Origin: SZUA-584 sp964441275
GTDB taxonomy: Bacteria; Bacillota; Clostridia; Christensenellales; SZUA-584
Assembly: GCA_964441275.1 (NCBI GenBank)
Contig: CAYTUG010000007.1
Location: forward strand, 1-64,000
Length of the DNA: 64,000 bases
Reading direction: 5' to 3'
Part shown: piece after piece, positions 1-9,165 of the stretch
Numbering within the stretch: the stretch's first letter is position 1
Layout of the letters: every line of letters begins with the position of its first letter
Notes under the pieces: generated by a model
Told to the model about the DNA's origin: nothing
Seen by the model: only the letters and a program-made list of their open reading frames with translations
The model's database searches: none
Position numbers and translations under genes: made by a program

Positions 1-23
1 CTCTTATATTTAAGGAGAATGCA

Positions 24-1280
24 ATGGCCAACGTCGTCATTATGCCCAAACAGGGGCAATCGGTGGAAAGCTGTACCATAACAAAATGGTACAAGCAAGT
101 GGGGGATAACGTAGAAAAGGGCGATTTGCTGTTCTCATACGAGACCGACAAAGCGGCGTTTGACGAAGAATCTGCATTTGCGGGTAAACTGCTAACGATA
201 TTGGCGGAGGAAGGAGAAGATGTGCCTTGCCTAAGCAATGTATGCGTTATAGGCAGGGAAGGCGAAGACATCAGTTCGTTGATGGAATCGCAGATAATAG
301 TCTCCGATGAACCCGGATTATTACAAAAAAATAAGAATCCGTTATCGGTTGCCAAGTCAAGCAGTGCAGAACCAAGCAGTGCAGAACATATAATAGAAGA
401 TGGCGGAAGGGCATTTGTATCCCCGCGTGCGCGCATGGCTGCGCAAAGGCAGGGTGAAGACCCGTTGCTTGCAGTGCCTACTGGTCCTGGTGGGCGTATC
501 GTAGAACGCGATATATATACGCTTACCGCACAGATTGAGGAAGAACTGCCCAAAGATGATCTTGTTGACGCAGGCGCATTGTACATCGCGTTTACGGATA
601 AGAAGCTCTCTGGTGTACGCAAGGCAACAGCGAAAGCCATGCATCATTCGCTCTCATCTATGGCGCAGCTTACGCATCACTCAAGCTTTAATGCCGCGCA
701 AATACTTGAATTCCGAAAGCAGGTAAAGCTTGCAAACGCAAAGAAGAGTATGGACGATATCACACTCAACGATATTGTACTGTTCGCGGTTGCGCGTGTG
801 TTGAAAGATCATTCCGCATTAAATGCGCATTTTCTTGAGGATAAAATACGGCTGTTTCACGAGGTTAATCTTGGCATAGCAGTGGATACAGAAAGGGGTC
901 TGCTCGTGCCTGTGCTATTTGGTGCAGATAGGCTTTCGCTTTGCGATATAGCCAAACAAAGCAAGCGGCTTATAGCGGCGGCGCGGTCGGGCAGGATTGA
1001 CCCGGAGCTTTTAACAAACGGCACTTTTACGGTGACGAATTTGGGCTCGTTAGGGGTTGAGGGATTTACGCCGGTGATAAATCCGCCGCAGACCGCCATA
1101 CTTGGCGTCTGTTCAATCGTATCCCGTATAAGAGAGACGCAGCAAGGGCTTGAGGCTTACCCGGCTATGGGGCTTTCGTTGACATACGACCACCGCGCCG
1201 TGGATGGCGCGCCGGCAGCCCGGTTTATGCAAGAACTTGGGCGGACGCTTGAAAACTTCTATATGATGTTGGCCAGATAA
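24..1280 (+). CDS. Dihydrolipoamide acyltransferase (E2) of a 2-oxoacid dehydrogenase complex
   Basis: Core acyltransferase that moves the acyl group from lipoate to CoA. Residues 1-77 form a lipoyl domain with the acceptor lysine K43 in the ETDKAAFD motif. Residues 128-165 match the peripheral E1/E3-binding domain (SPRARMAA, GPGGRIVERDI). The rest is the CAT-type catalytic domain, ending in DHRAVDG with the active-site His390 and Asp394. The linker carries a small tandem repeat (SSAEPSSAE). At 418 residues it has the usual length for a one-lipoyl E2. The start is supported by AAGGAGAA five bases upstream. The E3 and fused E1 genes follow directly, so this is one operon, whose beginning may lie before the window. 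The substrate (pyruvate, acetoin or branched-chain oxoacid) cannot be read from the sequence. Confidence 0.92.
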   Translation: MANVVIMPKQGQSVESCTITKWYKQVGDNVEKGDLLFSYETDKAAFDEESAFAGKLLTILAEEGEDVPCLSNVCVIGREGEDISSLMESQIIVSDEPGLLQKNKNPLSVAKSSSAEPSSAEHIIEDGGRAFVSPRARMAAQRQGEDPLLAVPTGPGGRIVERDIYTLTAQIEEELPKDDLVDAGALYIAFTDKKLSGVRKATAKAMHHSLSSMAQLTHHSSFNAAQILEFRKQVKLANAKKSMDDITLNDIVLFAVARVLKDHSALNAHFLEDKIRLFHEVNLGIAVDTERGLLVPVLFGADRLSLCDIAKQSKRLIAAARSGRIDPELLTNGTFTVTNLGSLGVEGFTPVINPPQTAILGVCSIVSRIRETQQGLEAYPAMGLSLTYDHRAVDGAPAARFMQELGRTLENFYMMLAR

Positions 1281-1297
1281 CGGAAAGGATGATTTCC

Positions 1298-2656
1298 ATG
1301 TACGATTTGATTGTTATAGGCGGAGGCCCCGCGGGGTACAGGGGCGCGGAAAGGGCAGCAAGCGAGGGATTGAAAACGCTGCTGATTGAGAAGTCGGAGG
1401 TTGGAGGCGTATGCCTTAACGAAGGCTGCGTGCCCACCAAGACAATTCTTTATTCCGCCAAAATAAAGGAAAATGCGGTGAACGGTGAAAGATACGGAGT
1501 TGTTGCTCAAGCCTTTCTTGATCATGCCGCAGTAATGGCAAGAAAGCAAAAGGTTGTAGCAACGCTTGTTAACGGTGTGAAAGCGCGGCTTAAAAGCTTT
1601 GGAGTGCAAGCAATAAAAGGCAAGGCGTGTATAACGGGAAGAAGCGGCGATGGCTTTGAAGTGCATTGCGGTAACGAGGTATTTTCTGCGCGGCGGCTTC
1701 TTATAGCCACCGGCTCCGAGCCAATAATTCCGCCAATCAAGGGCGCGCAAGAGTCGTTTAAAAATGGATTTTGCATCACAAGCAGGGAGGCGCTCGAACT
1801 TGAAACCGTACCCGCCAGCTTGTGCGTTATAGGCGGCGGCGTTATCGGTCTTGAGCTTGCAAGCTACTACGCATCGGCAGGATCTGAGGTTACGGTGATA
1901 GAGATGCTTGAGTCGATAGGGGGAAACATTGATCCCGAAATCTCCGTATTGCTAAAAGGCAATCTTGAGAAAAAGGGTATACGCTTTCATTTGGGGTGCA
2001 GGGTAACGGGATTCGATAAGACGGGAGTGCTTTTCGAGCACGCAGAAGGCATGAAAAAGGTCAAAACCGATAAAGCGCTTCTTTCTGTAGGCAGACGCGC
2101 GTTTGCCGAAGGCATTGGGCTCGAAAAGATAGGTGTTTTAACAGACGGAGTCGCAATTGTGACCGATGAATATTTGAGGACGAACATACCGGGGGTGTAT
2201 GCGGCGGGAGATGTGAACGGAAAATTTATGCTCGCACATACTGCGTACCGCGAGGCCGAAGCAGCTTTAAGCCATATGCTGGGCAGAAAGGACCCAATGA
2301 ACTATCGTGCCATTCCAAGCGTAATTTACACCAGCCCCGAGGTGGCGGGTACAGGCGAAACGCAGGCTTCGGCATCGCAAAAAGGGACAGAGGTAAACTG
2401 CAGGACACTTTCAATGCGCTATTCCGGCAGATATGTGGCAGAGAACGAAGGCGGGGACGGCATCGCAAAAATAGTGATTGACAGCCGGACGGGCAGGATG
2501 ATCGGTTTTCATATGATAGGCAGCTACGCGTCCGAGATTATATTCGGAGCATGCATTATGATAGAGCGGGAGATGACGCTTGAGAGCATCAGAAAAACCG
2601 TTTTTCCGCACCCAACGGTGTGTGAGATTATCAGGGAAGCCGTATTTTTAATTTGA
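1298..2656 (+). CDS. lpdA: Dihydrolipoyl dehydrogenase (E3)
   Basis: FAD disulfide oxidoreductase that reoxidises dihydrolipoamide on E2 with NAD+. The N-terminus has the FAD dinucleotide motif VIGGGPAG, then the redox disulfide GGVCLNEGCVPTK. A second Rossmann motif (CVIGGGVIGLE) binds NAD. The C-terminal dimerisation domain carries the His-Glu pair as HPTVCE, where most E3 proteins have HPTxSE. An in-frame ATG at 1289 touches the ribosome binding site GGAAAGG (1282-1288), so I start at 1298, where spacing is normal; this gives 452 residues. It lies between the E2 and fused E1 genes with short gaps and is almost certainly cotranscribed with them. Confidence 0.93.
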   Translation: MYDLIVIGGGPAGYRGAERAASEGLKTLLIEKSEVGGVCLNEGCVPTKTILYSAKIKENAVNGERYGVVAQAFLDHAAVMARKQKVVATLVNGVKARLKSFGVQAIKGKACITGRSGDGFEVHCGNEVFSARRLLIATGSEPIIPPIKGAQESFKNGFCITSREALELETVPASLCVIGGGVIGLELASYYASAGSEVTVIEMLESIGGNIDPEISVLLKGNLEKKGIRFHLGCRVTGFDKTGVLFEHAEGMKKVKTDKALLSVGRRAFAEGIGLEKIGVLTDGVAIVTDEYLRTNIPGVYAAGDVNGKFMLAHTAYREAEAALSHMLGRKDPMNYRAIPSVIYTSPEVAGTGETQASASQKGTEVNCRTLSMRYSGRYVAENEGGDGIAKIVIDSRTGRMIGFHMIGSYASEIIFGACIMIEREMTLESIRKTVFPHPTVCEIIREAVFLI

Positions 2657-2672
2657 ATAAGGGAGAAATATC

Positions 2673-5147
2673 ATGGCAAAAACACTGACGTTAGACCCAA
2701 AACAAAGGAGAAGGCAATGCAAGATAAGCTTTACGGATATACCCGTAAATACTTATCAAAAAAGCGTTGCAGATGAAAAAGAAGTTTTCACTAAAGATGA
2801 ATTCTTGCGCATATTCCGTGATATGCTTATAATTCGTGAGTTCGAATCCATGCTTAATGATATAAAGACCAAAGGCAAGTATGGGGGAACCGCTTACAGC
2901 TACCCCGGACCTGCGCATCTTGGCATCGGGCAGGAAGCCGCTTATGTGGGGCAGGCGTTTGAGTTGGGTATAGATGACTATATATTCGGCTCGCACCGAA
3001 GCCACGGCGAAATACTTGCCAAAGGGCTTTCCGCTATTGAAAAACTTTCGGAAGATGCACTTGAACATATAATGGAAACCTATCTTGAGGGTGCCATTTA
3101 TCGCGTGATAATAAACAACACTGAAACGAAAGACGTTAAGGAAATAGCCAAAGAATTTCTTATTTATGGCGTGCTCGCAGAGATTTTTGGCCGGGTAACC
3201 GGATTTAACAAAGGTCTCGGCGGCTCAATGCACGTTTTCTTTACGCCGTTCGGCTCGTACCCCAATAACGCAATTGTGGGCGGAAGCGGAGATATAGCAA
3301 CAGGAGCGGCGCTGTTTAAACGCGTGAACGCGAAATCGGGTATAGTGGTTTGCAACATCGGAGATGGCTCAATAGGGTGCGGACCGGTTTTTGAGGGGTT
3401 CAATTTTGCTGCGATGGATCAGTTTAATACACTTTGGGATGACGCGTACAAAGGCGGGCTTCCTGTCATATACAATATTTTTAATAATGGGTATGGCATG
3501 GGCGGGCAGACTACGGGCGAGACTATGGCGTATGGGTTTGCGTCAAGGCTTGGCGCTGGTATTACGCCTACGCAGATGCATGCTGAAACGATTGATGGTT
3601 ATAATCCATTGGCTGTGATAGATGCTTTCAGAAGAAAACGAAAACTGTTTGATAAAAGATTGGGGCCGATACTGCTTGAGGTACTAACCTATCGCGTCTG
3701 CGGGCACAGTCCATCAGACTCGGATTCGTATCGCACCAAAGAAGAAAAAGAGCTGTGGACGCAGCAGGATTCCGTACAGGGCTTTGCTGATCAACTGCTG
3801 GCGGCTGATATCGCTGCGAAAAATGATCTTAGCAAAATTGTTGAGCAGACACGCGAAGATATTATGCGCGCATTTAAGCTTGCAGTGGACGAATCCGTAT
3901 CCTCGCGTATCGACCTTAATAAGACTCCAAAGCTGATATCTGGTATGATGTTCTCGAACCGGAGCATCAGCAGTATGGAGCCGGAAAGAACGCCGGAAGT
4001 GTTGATGCCTAAGGAGGAAAACCCGCGATTGATACGGCTAAAATCTAAGGCGCGGTATGCTTATGATGAGAACGGTAAAGAACTCCCGAAAACCAAGCTC
4101 TATCAGCTGCGTGACGGCATATTTGAAGCCATGCTTGATAAGTTCTATGATGACCCTACACTGGTGGCCTATGGAGAGGATAACAGGGATTGGGGCGGTG
4201 CGTTTGCAGTGTACAGGGGTCTGACCGAAGCGCTCCCGTATCACCGCTTATTCAATACGCCCATATCCGAAGGGGCTATAGTTGGCACAGGGGTGGGCTA
4301 CGCGATGTGCGGCGGGCGAGCCGTGGTTGAGTTGATGTATGCAGATTTCTTAGGACGAGCGGGTGACGAGGTGTTTAACCAGATGAGTAAGTGGCAGGCG
4401 ATGAGCGCCGGCGTTTTAAAGATGCCGTTGGTGTTGCGAATGTCTATAGGTTCCAAATACGGCGCGCAGCACTCACAGGATTGGTCGGCGCTTTGCACGC
4501 ATATACCCGGACTGAAGGTAGTTTACCCCGCAACGCCATATGACGCCAAAGGGCTTATGAACGCGGCGTTAAACGGCACAGATCCCATTGTATTTCTCGA
4601 AAACCAGACGATATACGATGTAGGAGAAAAGTTTTACAAGGACGGCGTTCCTCAGGGCTATTACGAGGTAAAGATTGGCGAACCGGATGTAAAGAAACCG
4701 GGGCGGGATTTGACGATACTGTCCATCGGTAATATGCTTTACCGTGCAATTGAAACCGCAAATATATTTGAGGAACAATTCGGCGTATCAGTCGAGGTCA
4801 TTGATGCGAGAAGCCTTGTGCCGTTTAATTATGAGAAAGTCATAGAATCCGTGAAAAAGACGGGTAAAATTGTGGTTGCTGGTGATGCCTGTGAGCGTGG
4901 TTCGCATATGAAGGATTTTGCGCAGAACATCACTGAGCTTTGTTTTGATTATCTTGATGCGCCGCCTGTGGTGGTGGGTGCGAGAAACTGGATTACTCCG
5001 GCGTATGAGCTCGAAAAATTCTTTTTTCCACAGCCAGATTGGATTATAGATGCGGTGCATGAGAAAATACTGCCGCTTCCCGATTATGTAGCGAAAAACA
5101 ACTATACATCGGGAGGCATGATAGAAGCGTATAAACGGGGAGTATAA
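2673..5147 (+). CDS. Fused E1 alpha-beta subunit of a 2-oxoacid dehydrogenase
   Basis: Thiamine-diphosphate decarboxylase component of the complex, with alpha and beta chains in one 824-residue protein. Residues 1-420 are alpha-like: a GQEAA segment, GGSMH, and the ThDP/Mg motif from GDGSIGCG to NNGYGMGG. The alpha half has extra sequence compared with ordinary pdhA products. Residues 440-824 are beta-like: GEDNRDWGGAF, NTPISEGAIVG, an active-site-type QHSQDW, and HIPGLKVVYPATPYDAKGL. A start codon 16 bases after the E3 stop and an AGGGAGA ribosome site support one operon. The order E2-E3-E1 differs from the common E1-E2-E3. Fused E1 chains occur in several bacterial lineages; the specific substrate here is unassigned. 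Confidence 0.88.
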   Translation: MAKTLTLDPKQRRRQCKISFTDIPVNTYQKSVADEKEVFTKDEFLRIFRDMLIIREFESMLNDIKTKGKYGGTAYSYPGPAHLGIGQEAAYVGQAFELGIDDYIFGSHRSHGEILAKGLSAIEKLSEDALEHIMETYLEGAIYRVIINNTETKDVKEIAKEFLIYGVLAEIFGRVTGFNKGLGGSMHVFFTPFGSYPNNAIVGGSGDIATGAALFKRVNAKSGIVVCNIGDGSIGCGPVFEGFNFAAMDQFNTLWDDAYKGGLPVIYNIFNNGYGMGGQTTGETMAYGFASRLGAGITPTQMHAETIDGYNPLAVIDAFRRKRKLFDKRLGPILLEVLTYRVCGHSPSDSDSYRTKEEKELWTQQDSVQGFADQLLAADIAAKNDLSKIVEQTREDIMRAFKLAVDESVSSRIDLNKTPKLISGMMFSNRSISSMEPERTPEVLMPKEENPRLIRLKSKARYAYDENGKELPKTKLYQLRDGIFEAMLDKFYDDPTLVAYGEDNRDWGGAFAVYRGLTEALPYHRLFNTPISEGAIVGTGVGYAMCGGRAVVELMYADFLGRAGDEVFNQMSKWQAMSAGVLKMPLVLRMSIGSKYGAQHSQDWSALCTHIPGLKVVYPATPYDAKGLMNAALNGTDPIVFLENQTIYDVGEKFYKDGVPQGYYEVKIGEPDVKKPGRDLTILSIGNMLYRAIETANIFEEQFGVSVEVIDARSLVPFNYEKVIESVKKTGKIVVAGDACERGSHMKDFAQNITELCFDYLDAPPVVVGARNWITPAYELEKFFFPQPDWIIDAVHEKILPLPDYVAKNNYTSGGMIEAYKRGV

Positions 5148-5203
5148 TCTACAGAGCACATAAAGCAGCCAGCCAAGATTAAGCCTAGCATGAAGCGAGG
5201 TTA

Positions 5204-7447
5204 TCAAACATCTGCAATAAGTGCGGAAAGCTCGTTGTGCAAAGCATCCATTTCCCGCTCGACTGAAGTATTATTCTGGAAGATATTTAATATGCGCTTA
5301 TATATCATGGCTTCTATTATCGTAATAGGAACAAGGGAGCCATTGCGCTTTCTAACGGATTTGCGTTGTTTATTCCCGGAGAAAGTCTTATATATTAAAG
5401 GAAGCCACGGGTTATGGTTGGCAAGCTCATCATTTTTGTAAACGACTTTCAATGGGGACTGTCCGTCAAGTATGGCAAAATAATTGCTCATTTCAGGATC
5501 GCATGTCCAGCTGATAAACTCTAGTGCCTCATCAAGATTCTTGTTATTGGCAGGTATGGCCAGCCCCCAACTTCCCAGAACCGAATAGTTTCCGGGTATG
5601 TTGGCATAACCGATTTTGCCCGTAATCTTTGATTTAGCATTGTTGTTGACATCAACAATGAAAGCGGCATAACTGACAAGCATCGCCGTTTTACCAAGAT
5701 AAAAATCCTCAACCGTTTTTTCAACGCTATATGTGAGCGTTTTCGGAGGAGCATATTTAAATGTTTCAATAAAGCTGTTGACCCCCTTGATAACGGATGC
5801 CGAAGTTACAAGCGAGTTACCGCGCTCATCGAATATTTGGCCGCCATAAGCCCATACGCGCGGCATCAACTCGGGAATAAGGTTGGCATCATTGCGGGCT
5901 GATAATGATGTTCCGTACTCCACGGGCGAATCAGGGTTTTGAGAATGTGTGAAAAAACTGCTGATTACATTAAATTCAAACCACGTGCGCGGGACACGAA
6001 GCTTTGTACCATATTTCTTTTCAAAAAGGTGGCAAAGCTTGTTATCCTCAAACAAATCACGGCGATACAATAAGAGCTGCGGACCAAAAAGGAAAGGGAG
6101 GCCATAATATCTTCCATTTATCTTGCCGACCTTTTCCACAAGCCCATCTAAAAAAACATCTATACCAATGGCTTTGGAATCGATATGGTCAGTTATGTCT
6201 ACTAAGCGATTATCCGAGACAAGGATATCCAACCATGGATTATCATACATGCAGACATCGAAATTGCTTAGGTAATCTTTATCCATTAGCTTTGATAGCA
6301 ACATGCCGTGTTCGCATAACGTTACATCGACATCAATACCGGTTCTGCGTGTGAATGCGGAATGGGTTCTTATGATACCGTGGGCATTTGGCGAATCAAG
6401 AAATAATAAACGCAGCTTCTTATATATTTGTCTATGCGAATTTGCATTCGTTTTTGTAGTATCAAACAGATTTTTACCTATGATCTTATCTTTTAGGATG
6501 ATTTGCTGTTTTTCAAACATGAGCGGGCTGTTGATGTTGCTCAGTAACAATTGCGCTGCATTTGTGCCAAGGTAATTTGCGGGCCGCATAGTGACTATAA
6601 TGTTGTTGTATCTTAGAAAGCTTGCAAGCGTCTCTTGGCCTATGGATATCATAACGAGGTCATCATACAATGAAATGCCTGCGATATATGCGGCCTGTTC
6701 CAGCCCATTGGTAAGAATTCGGGATGTGGAAATAACTGCATCGGGCGAGTAATCCTGGAACAATGAAATACCTGTTCGAAAAGCTTCTTCTTTTGTCATA
6801 ATGATGTGACGTATTAAGTTTTCATTTATAGAGATATCGCGGTATTTTAAAAAATCGCGGTATGACTGGTCGTATTCCTGCTCACAGGAAAAATGGTCGG
6901 GTCCTGCTATGAGAGCTATATTCTTGCAGCCGCGTTCATACAATTGCGCCATAAGGTAAGTCATCGTATCATACTGGTTAAATGATACATAGTTCGCGTC
7001 CATAGAGGTAACTTTTCTGTCTATAAAAAGTGTTGGCGTACTTGTTATATTATCGTAAAATCCAGAACCCTTTAAACAGGACATAACGATAAGACCGCAT
7101 ACGTTCTTTTGCATAAGATTATTTATGATGTACATTTCGGTTTCGGGGATATCGCCCGTAAGGGCCAAGTTCAAATAATACCCAGCTTTTTTAAGCTCGC
7201 CTTCTATACCCGTGAGCAAACAGGCATAATATTGATCATTTGTGTTTGGCAGCACAACGCCAATTTCACGGTTACTGTTTGTCCTAAGATTTTTTGCATA
7301 CGAATTTGGTTTGTAATTTAACTCATTTATCGCTGATTCTATTTTTTTTGCTGTTTCAGGCAAAACATGTCTTGCTCCGGTTATATAGTTAGATACCGTT
7401 CCCACTGAAACCCCGGATAGCCTTGCCACATCTTTAATTGTGCTCAT
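5204..7447 (-). CDS. LacI-family regulator fused to an extracellular-type solute-binding domain
   Basis: Predicted transcription factor of 747 residues, about twice the length of a normal LacI protein. Residues 2-50 are a LacI helix-turn-helix (STIKDVARLSGVSVGTVSNY) with hinge helix. Residues 60-330 are a periplasmic-binding-like effector domain (IGVVLPNTNDQYYACLLTGI onward). Residues 350-730 resemble family 1 extracellular solute-binding proteins (NGRYYGLPFLFGPQLLLYRR, GKTAMLVSYAAF, LGSWGLAIPA). There is no signal peptide or membrane segment, so the second binding domain should act in the cytoplasm as part of the sensor. The start at 7447 is preferred over 7462 because GAGGATA precedes it at normal distance. 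It is divergent from the sugar ABC transporter and is the likely regulator of that operon. Confidence 0.85.
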   Translation of the reverse strand: MSTIKDVARLSGVSVGTVSNYITGARHVLPETAKKIESAINELNYKPNSYAKNLRTNSNREIGVVLPNTNDQYYACLLTGIEGELKKAGYYLNLALTGDIPETEMYIINNLMQKNVCGLIVMSCLKGSGFYDNITSTPTLFIDRKVTSMDANYVSFNQYDTMTYLMAQLYERGCKNIALIAGPDHFSCEQEYDQSYRDFLKYRDISINENLIRHIIMTKEEAFRTGISLFQDYSPDAVISTSRILTNGLEQAAYIAGISLYDDLVMISIGQETLASFLRYNNIIVTMRPANYLGTNAAQLLLSNINSPLMFEKQQIILKDKIIGKNLFDTTKTNANSHRQIYKKLRLLFLDSPNAHGIIRTHSAFTRRTGIDVDVTLCEHGMLLSKLMDKDYLSNFDVCMYDNPWLDILVSDNRLVDITDHIDSKAIGIDVFLDGLVEKVGKINGRYYGLPFLFGPQLLLYRRDLFEDNKLCHLFEKKYGTKLRVPRTWFEFNVISSFFTHSQNPDSPVEYGTSLSARNDANLIPELMPRVWAYGGQIFDERGNSLVTSASVIKGVNSFIETFKYAPPKTLTYSVEKTVEDFYLGKTAMLVSYAAFIVDVNNNAKSKITGKIGYANIPGNYSVLGSWGLAIPANNKNLDEALEFISWTCDPEMSNYFAILDGQSPLKVVYKNDELANHNPWLPLIYKTFSGNKQRKSVRKRNGSLVPITIIEAMIYKRILNIFQNNTSVEREMDALHNELSALIADV

Positions 7448-7474
7448 TTTCTTTATCCTCATTTTTAATAATTC

Positions 7475-7503
7475 ATTATAATATAGTTTTTATTAAAACG
7501 CAA
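7475..7503 (-). promoter_or_regulatory. Predicted promoter of the LacI-type regulator
   Basis: On the minus strand a TATAAT hexamer (complement of 7475-7480) lies 17 bases from a weak -35 TTGCGT (complement of 7498-7503). It points at the regulator start at 7447. The -35 match is poor, so the assignment rests mostly on the -10 box and the position. Confidence 0.4.
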
Positions 7504-7517
7504 GTTTATACATAGAA

Positions 7518-7529
7518 TGAAACGATTCA
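7518..7529. promoter_or_regulatory. LacI-type operator candidate
   Basis: TGAAACGATTCA is a near-palindrome with TGAA/TTCA arms and a central CG, the hallmark of LacI-family operators. It sits between the divergent regulator and transporter promoters, 21 bases upstream of the transporter -35 box and next to the regulator -35. It is two bases shorter than the 14-base CcpA cre consensus, so I read it as a site for the local regulator. I found no second copy nearby. Confidence 0.45.
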
Positions 7530-7550
7530 ATATATAGTTTAATAAATTCG

Positions 7551-7578
7551 TTGACGAAAGGCAATTATGTACTATAAT
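7551..7578 (+). promoter_or_regulatory. Sigma-A promoter of the sugar operon
   Basis: TTGACG (7551-7556), a 16-base spacer and a perfect TATAAT (7573-7578) precede the ABC ATPase gene, giving a leader of about 80 bases. It is the only strong promoter I noticed ahead of the 13-gene sugar cluster. Confidence 0.7.
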
Positions 7579-7664
7579 AAGTATGCTTAATGTTATTCAC
7601 ATAATTGTTACACTACTGTTTATACAAACAATTTAAAAATACTATTGAATAAGAGGGGGACAAC

Positions 7665-9155
7665 GTGGCCGAAGTATTGCTTGAGATGACAGGCATCCAG
7701 AAGTATTTTCCGGGCGTACATGCGCTTGACAACGCTTTTATTGAAGTGAATAAGGGTGAAGTGCACGCATTGGTCGGTGAAAACGGCGCAGGAAAATCTA
7801 CGCTAATGAAAGTACTTACTGGCATTTTCAAAAGAGACGGCGGTGCAATCAAGTTCCGTGGCAAAGAATTTGAGCCTATGGGCCCAAGATATTCCCAACA
7901 GATGGGCATTGGGATCATTCATCAGGAATTAAACCTCATGCCGCATCTTACAGTTGCCCAGAATATTTTTATTGGCAAGGAGCCTACAAAGGGTTTTTTG
8001 TTAAACCAACGGTCCGAAAACAAACAGTCGCGTGAGATGCTCAGAGCATTAAACGTACACATCGATCCAACGATTCCTGCCGGAGAGCTTACGGTCGCTA
8101 AACAGCAGATGGTTGAAATTGCTAAAGCGCTCTCCTATAACAGCGAACTGCTGATTATGGACGAGCCGACTGCTGCTTTGACCGAAAACGAAATACAGGA
8201 ACTGTTTAAAGTAATTCGGGACTTGCGTGACAAGGGACACGGAATAATTTATATATCCCACCGTATAGACGAGCTCCCATTGATAAGCGATCGGGTTACG
8301 GTGATGCGCGATGGGCAATACGTTGGTACCGAAGAGACGAAAAAAATCACAAAAGACAGAATTATAAGCATGATGGTAGGACGGACTATATATGAGGAAC
8401 CTAAGCTTGAAAGCAGCGTGCCTGCGGGCGCGCCCGTTGTATTAAAAGTTGAACATCTAATTGGAAACAATGTTAAGGATGTATCATTTGAATTGAGAAA
8501 AGGCGAGATACTTGGGTTTGCCGGTCTTATGGGCGCCGGGCGGACAGAAACAATGCGTGCGCTTTTTGGTGCGGATAATTCAACCGGTGGATCAATAAAT
8601 GTAAACGGTAAAAAAGTGACAATAAAAAGCCCAAGCGACGCGATAGCAAATGGAATATGTTATCTTTCAGAGGATAGAAAGTCATTCGGTCTTGCTACAG
8701 GTTTAAGTTTGCGTGATAACTGCGTTATGGCAAGCGTTGATCAATTCATGTTTGGTCCTTTGACAAATGATAGAAAAATGGACGCAACAACGCGGAACTA
8801 TATCCAAAAAATTGATATTAAAACGCCATCAGTAAAGCAGCTTGTAAAAAACTTGTCCGGCGGCAACCAGCAAAAAGTCGTTATTGCAAAATGGTTGATT
8901 AGAAACAGCAATATACTGATATTTGACGAGCCCACCCGGGGAATAGATGTGGGGGCGAAACAGGAAATATACAAGCTAATGAACTCGCTCGCGTCCGAAG
9001 GCAAATCTATAATAATGATATCTTCTGACCTGCCCGAGCTGCTGCGCATGAGCGATCGGCTGATTATTATGCGCGAGGGGAAAGTAACAGGTGAGCTTGA
9101 TATCGCCGGGGCTACTCAGGAAAAAGTCATGACTTTGGCTACAATAAATATGTGA
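7665..9155 (+). CDS. Sugar ABC transporter ATPase (RbsA/MglA type)
   Basis: Cytoplasmic ATPase of a monosaccharide importer, with two ABC cassettes in one 496-residue chain as in RbsA, MglA and AraG. The first half has Walker A GENGAGKSTLMK and the Walker B region LLIMDEPTAALT. The second half has the signature LSGGNQQKV and Walker B ILIFDEPTRGIDVG. As usual for this family the second nucleotide site is degenerate, with GLMGAGRTE replacing a classic P-loop. Translation begins with GTG at 7665 after a GGGGGAC ribosome site. The permease gene follows after 10 bases. Substrate class is a monosaccharide, by family; its identity has to come from the downstream enzymes. Confidence 0.93.
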   Translation: MAEVLLEMTGIQKYFPGVHALDNAFIEVNKGEVHALVGENGAGKSTLMKVLTGIFKRDGGAIKFRGKEFEPMGPRYSQQMGIGIIHQELNLMPHLTVAQNIFIGKEPTKGFLLNQRSENKQSREMLRALNVHIDPTIPAGELTVAKQQMVEIAKALSYNSELLIMDEPTAALTENEIQELFKVIRDLRDKGHGIIYISHRIDELPLISDRVTVMRDGQYVGTEETKKITKDRIISMMVGRTIYEEPKLESSVPAGAPVVLKVEHLIGNNVKDVSFELRKGEILGFAGLMGAGRTETMRALFGADNSTGGSINVNGKKVTIKSPSDAIANGICYLSEDRKSFGLATGLSLRDNCVMASVDQFMFGPLTNDRKMDATTRNYIQKIDIKTPSVKQLVKNLSGGNQQKVVIAKWLIRNSNILIFDEPTRGIDVGAKQEIYKLMNSLASEGKSIIMISSDLPELLRMSDRLIIMREGKVTGELDIAGATQEKVMTLATINM

Positions 9156-9165
9156 GGTTACTACA

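Noticed and set aside
1289..1297. Earlier ATG for the E3 gene
   Set aside because: It directly abuts the ribosome site; the ATG at 1298 has normal spacing and begins the standard FAD motif.
1259..1750. Minus-strand frame of 163 codons over the E2/E3 junction
   Set aside because: Antisense to clear E2/E3 coding sequence; no family resemblance.
7518..7529. Catabolite-response element (CcpA cre)
   Set aside because: The palindrome is 12 bases, two shorter than the cre consensus, so spacing of the half-sites does not fit.
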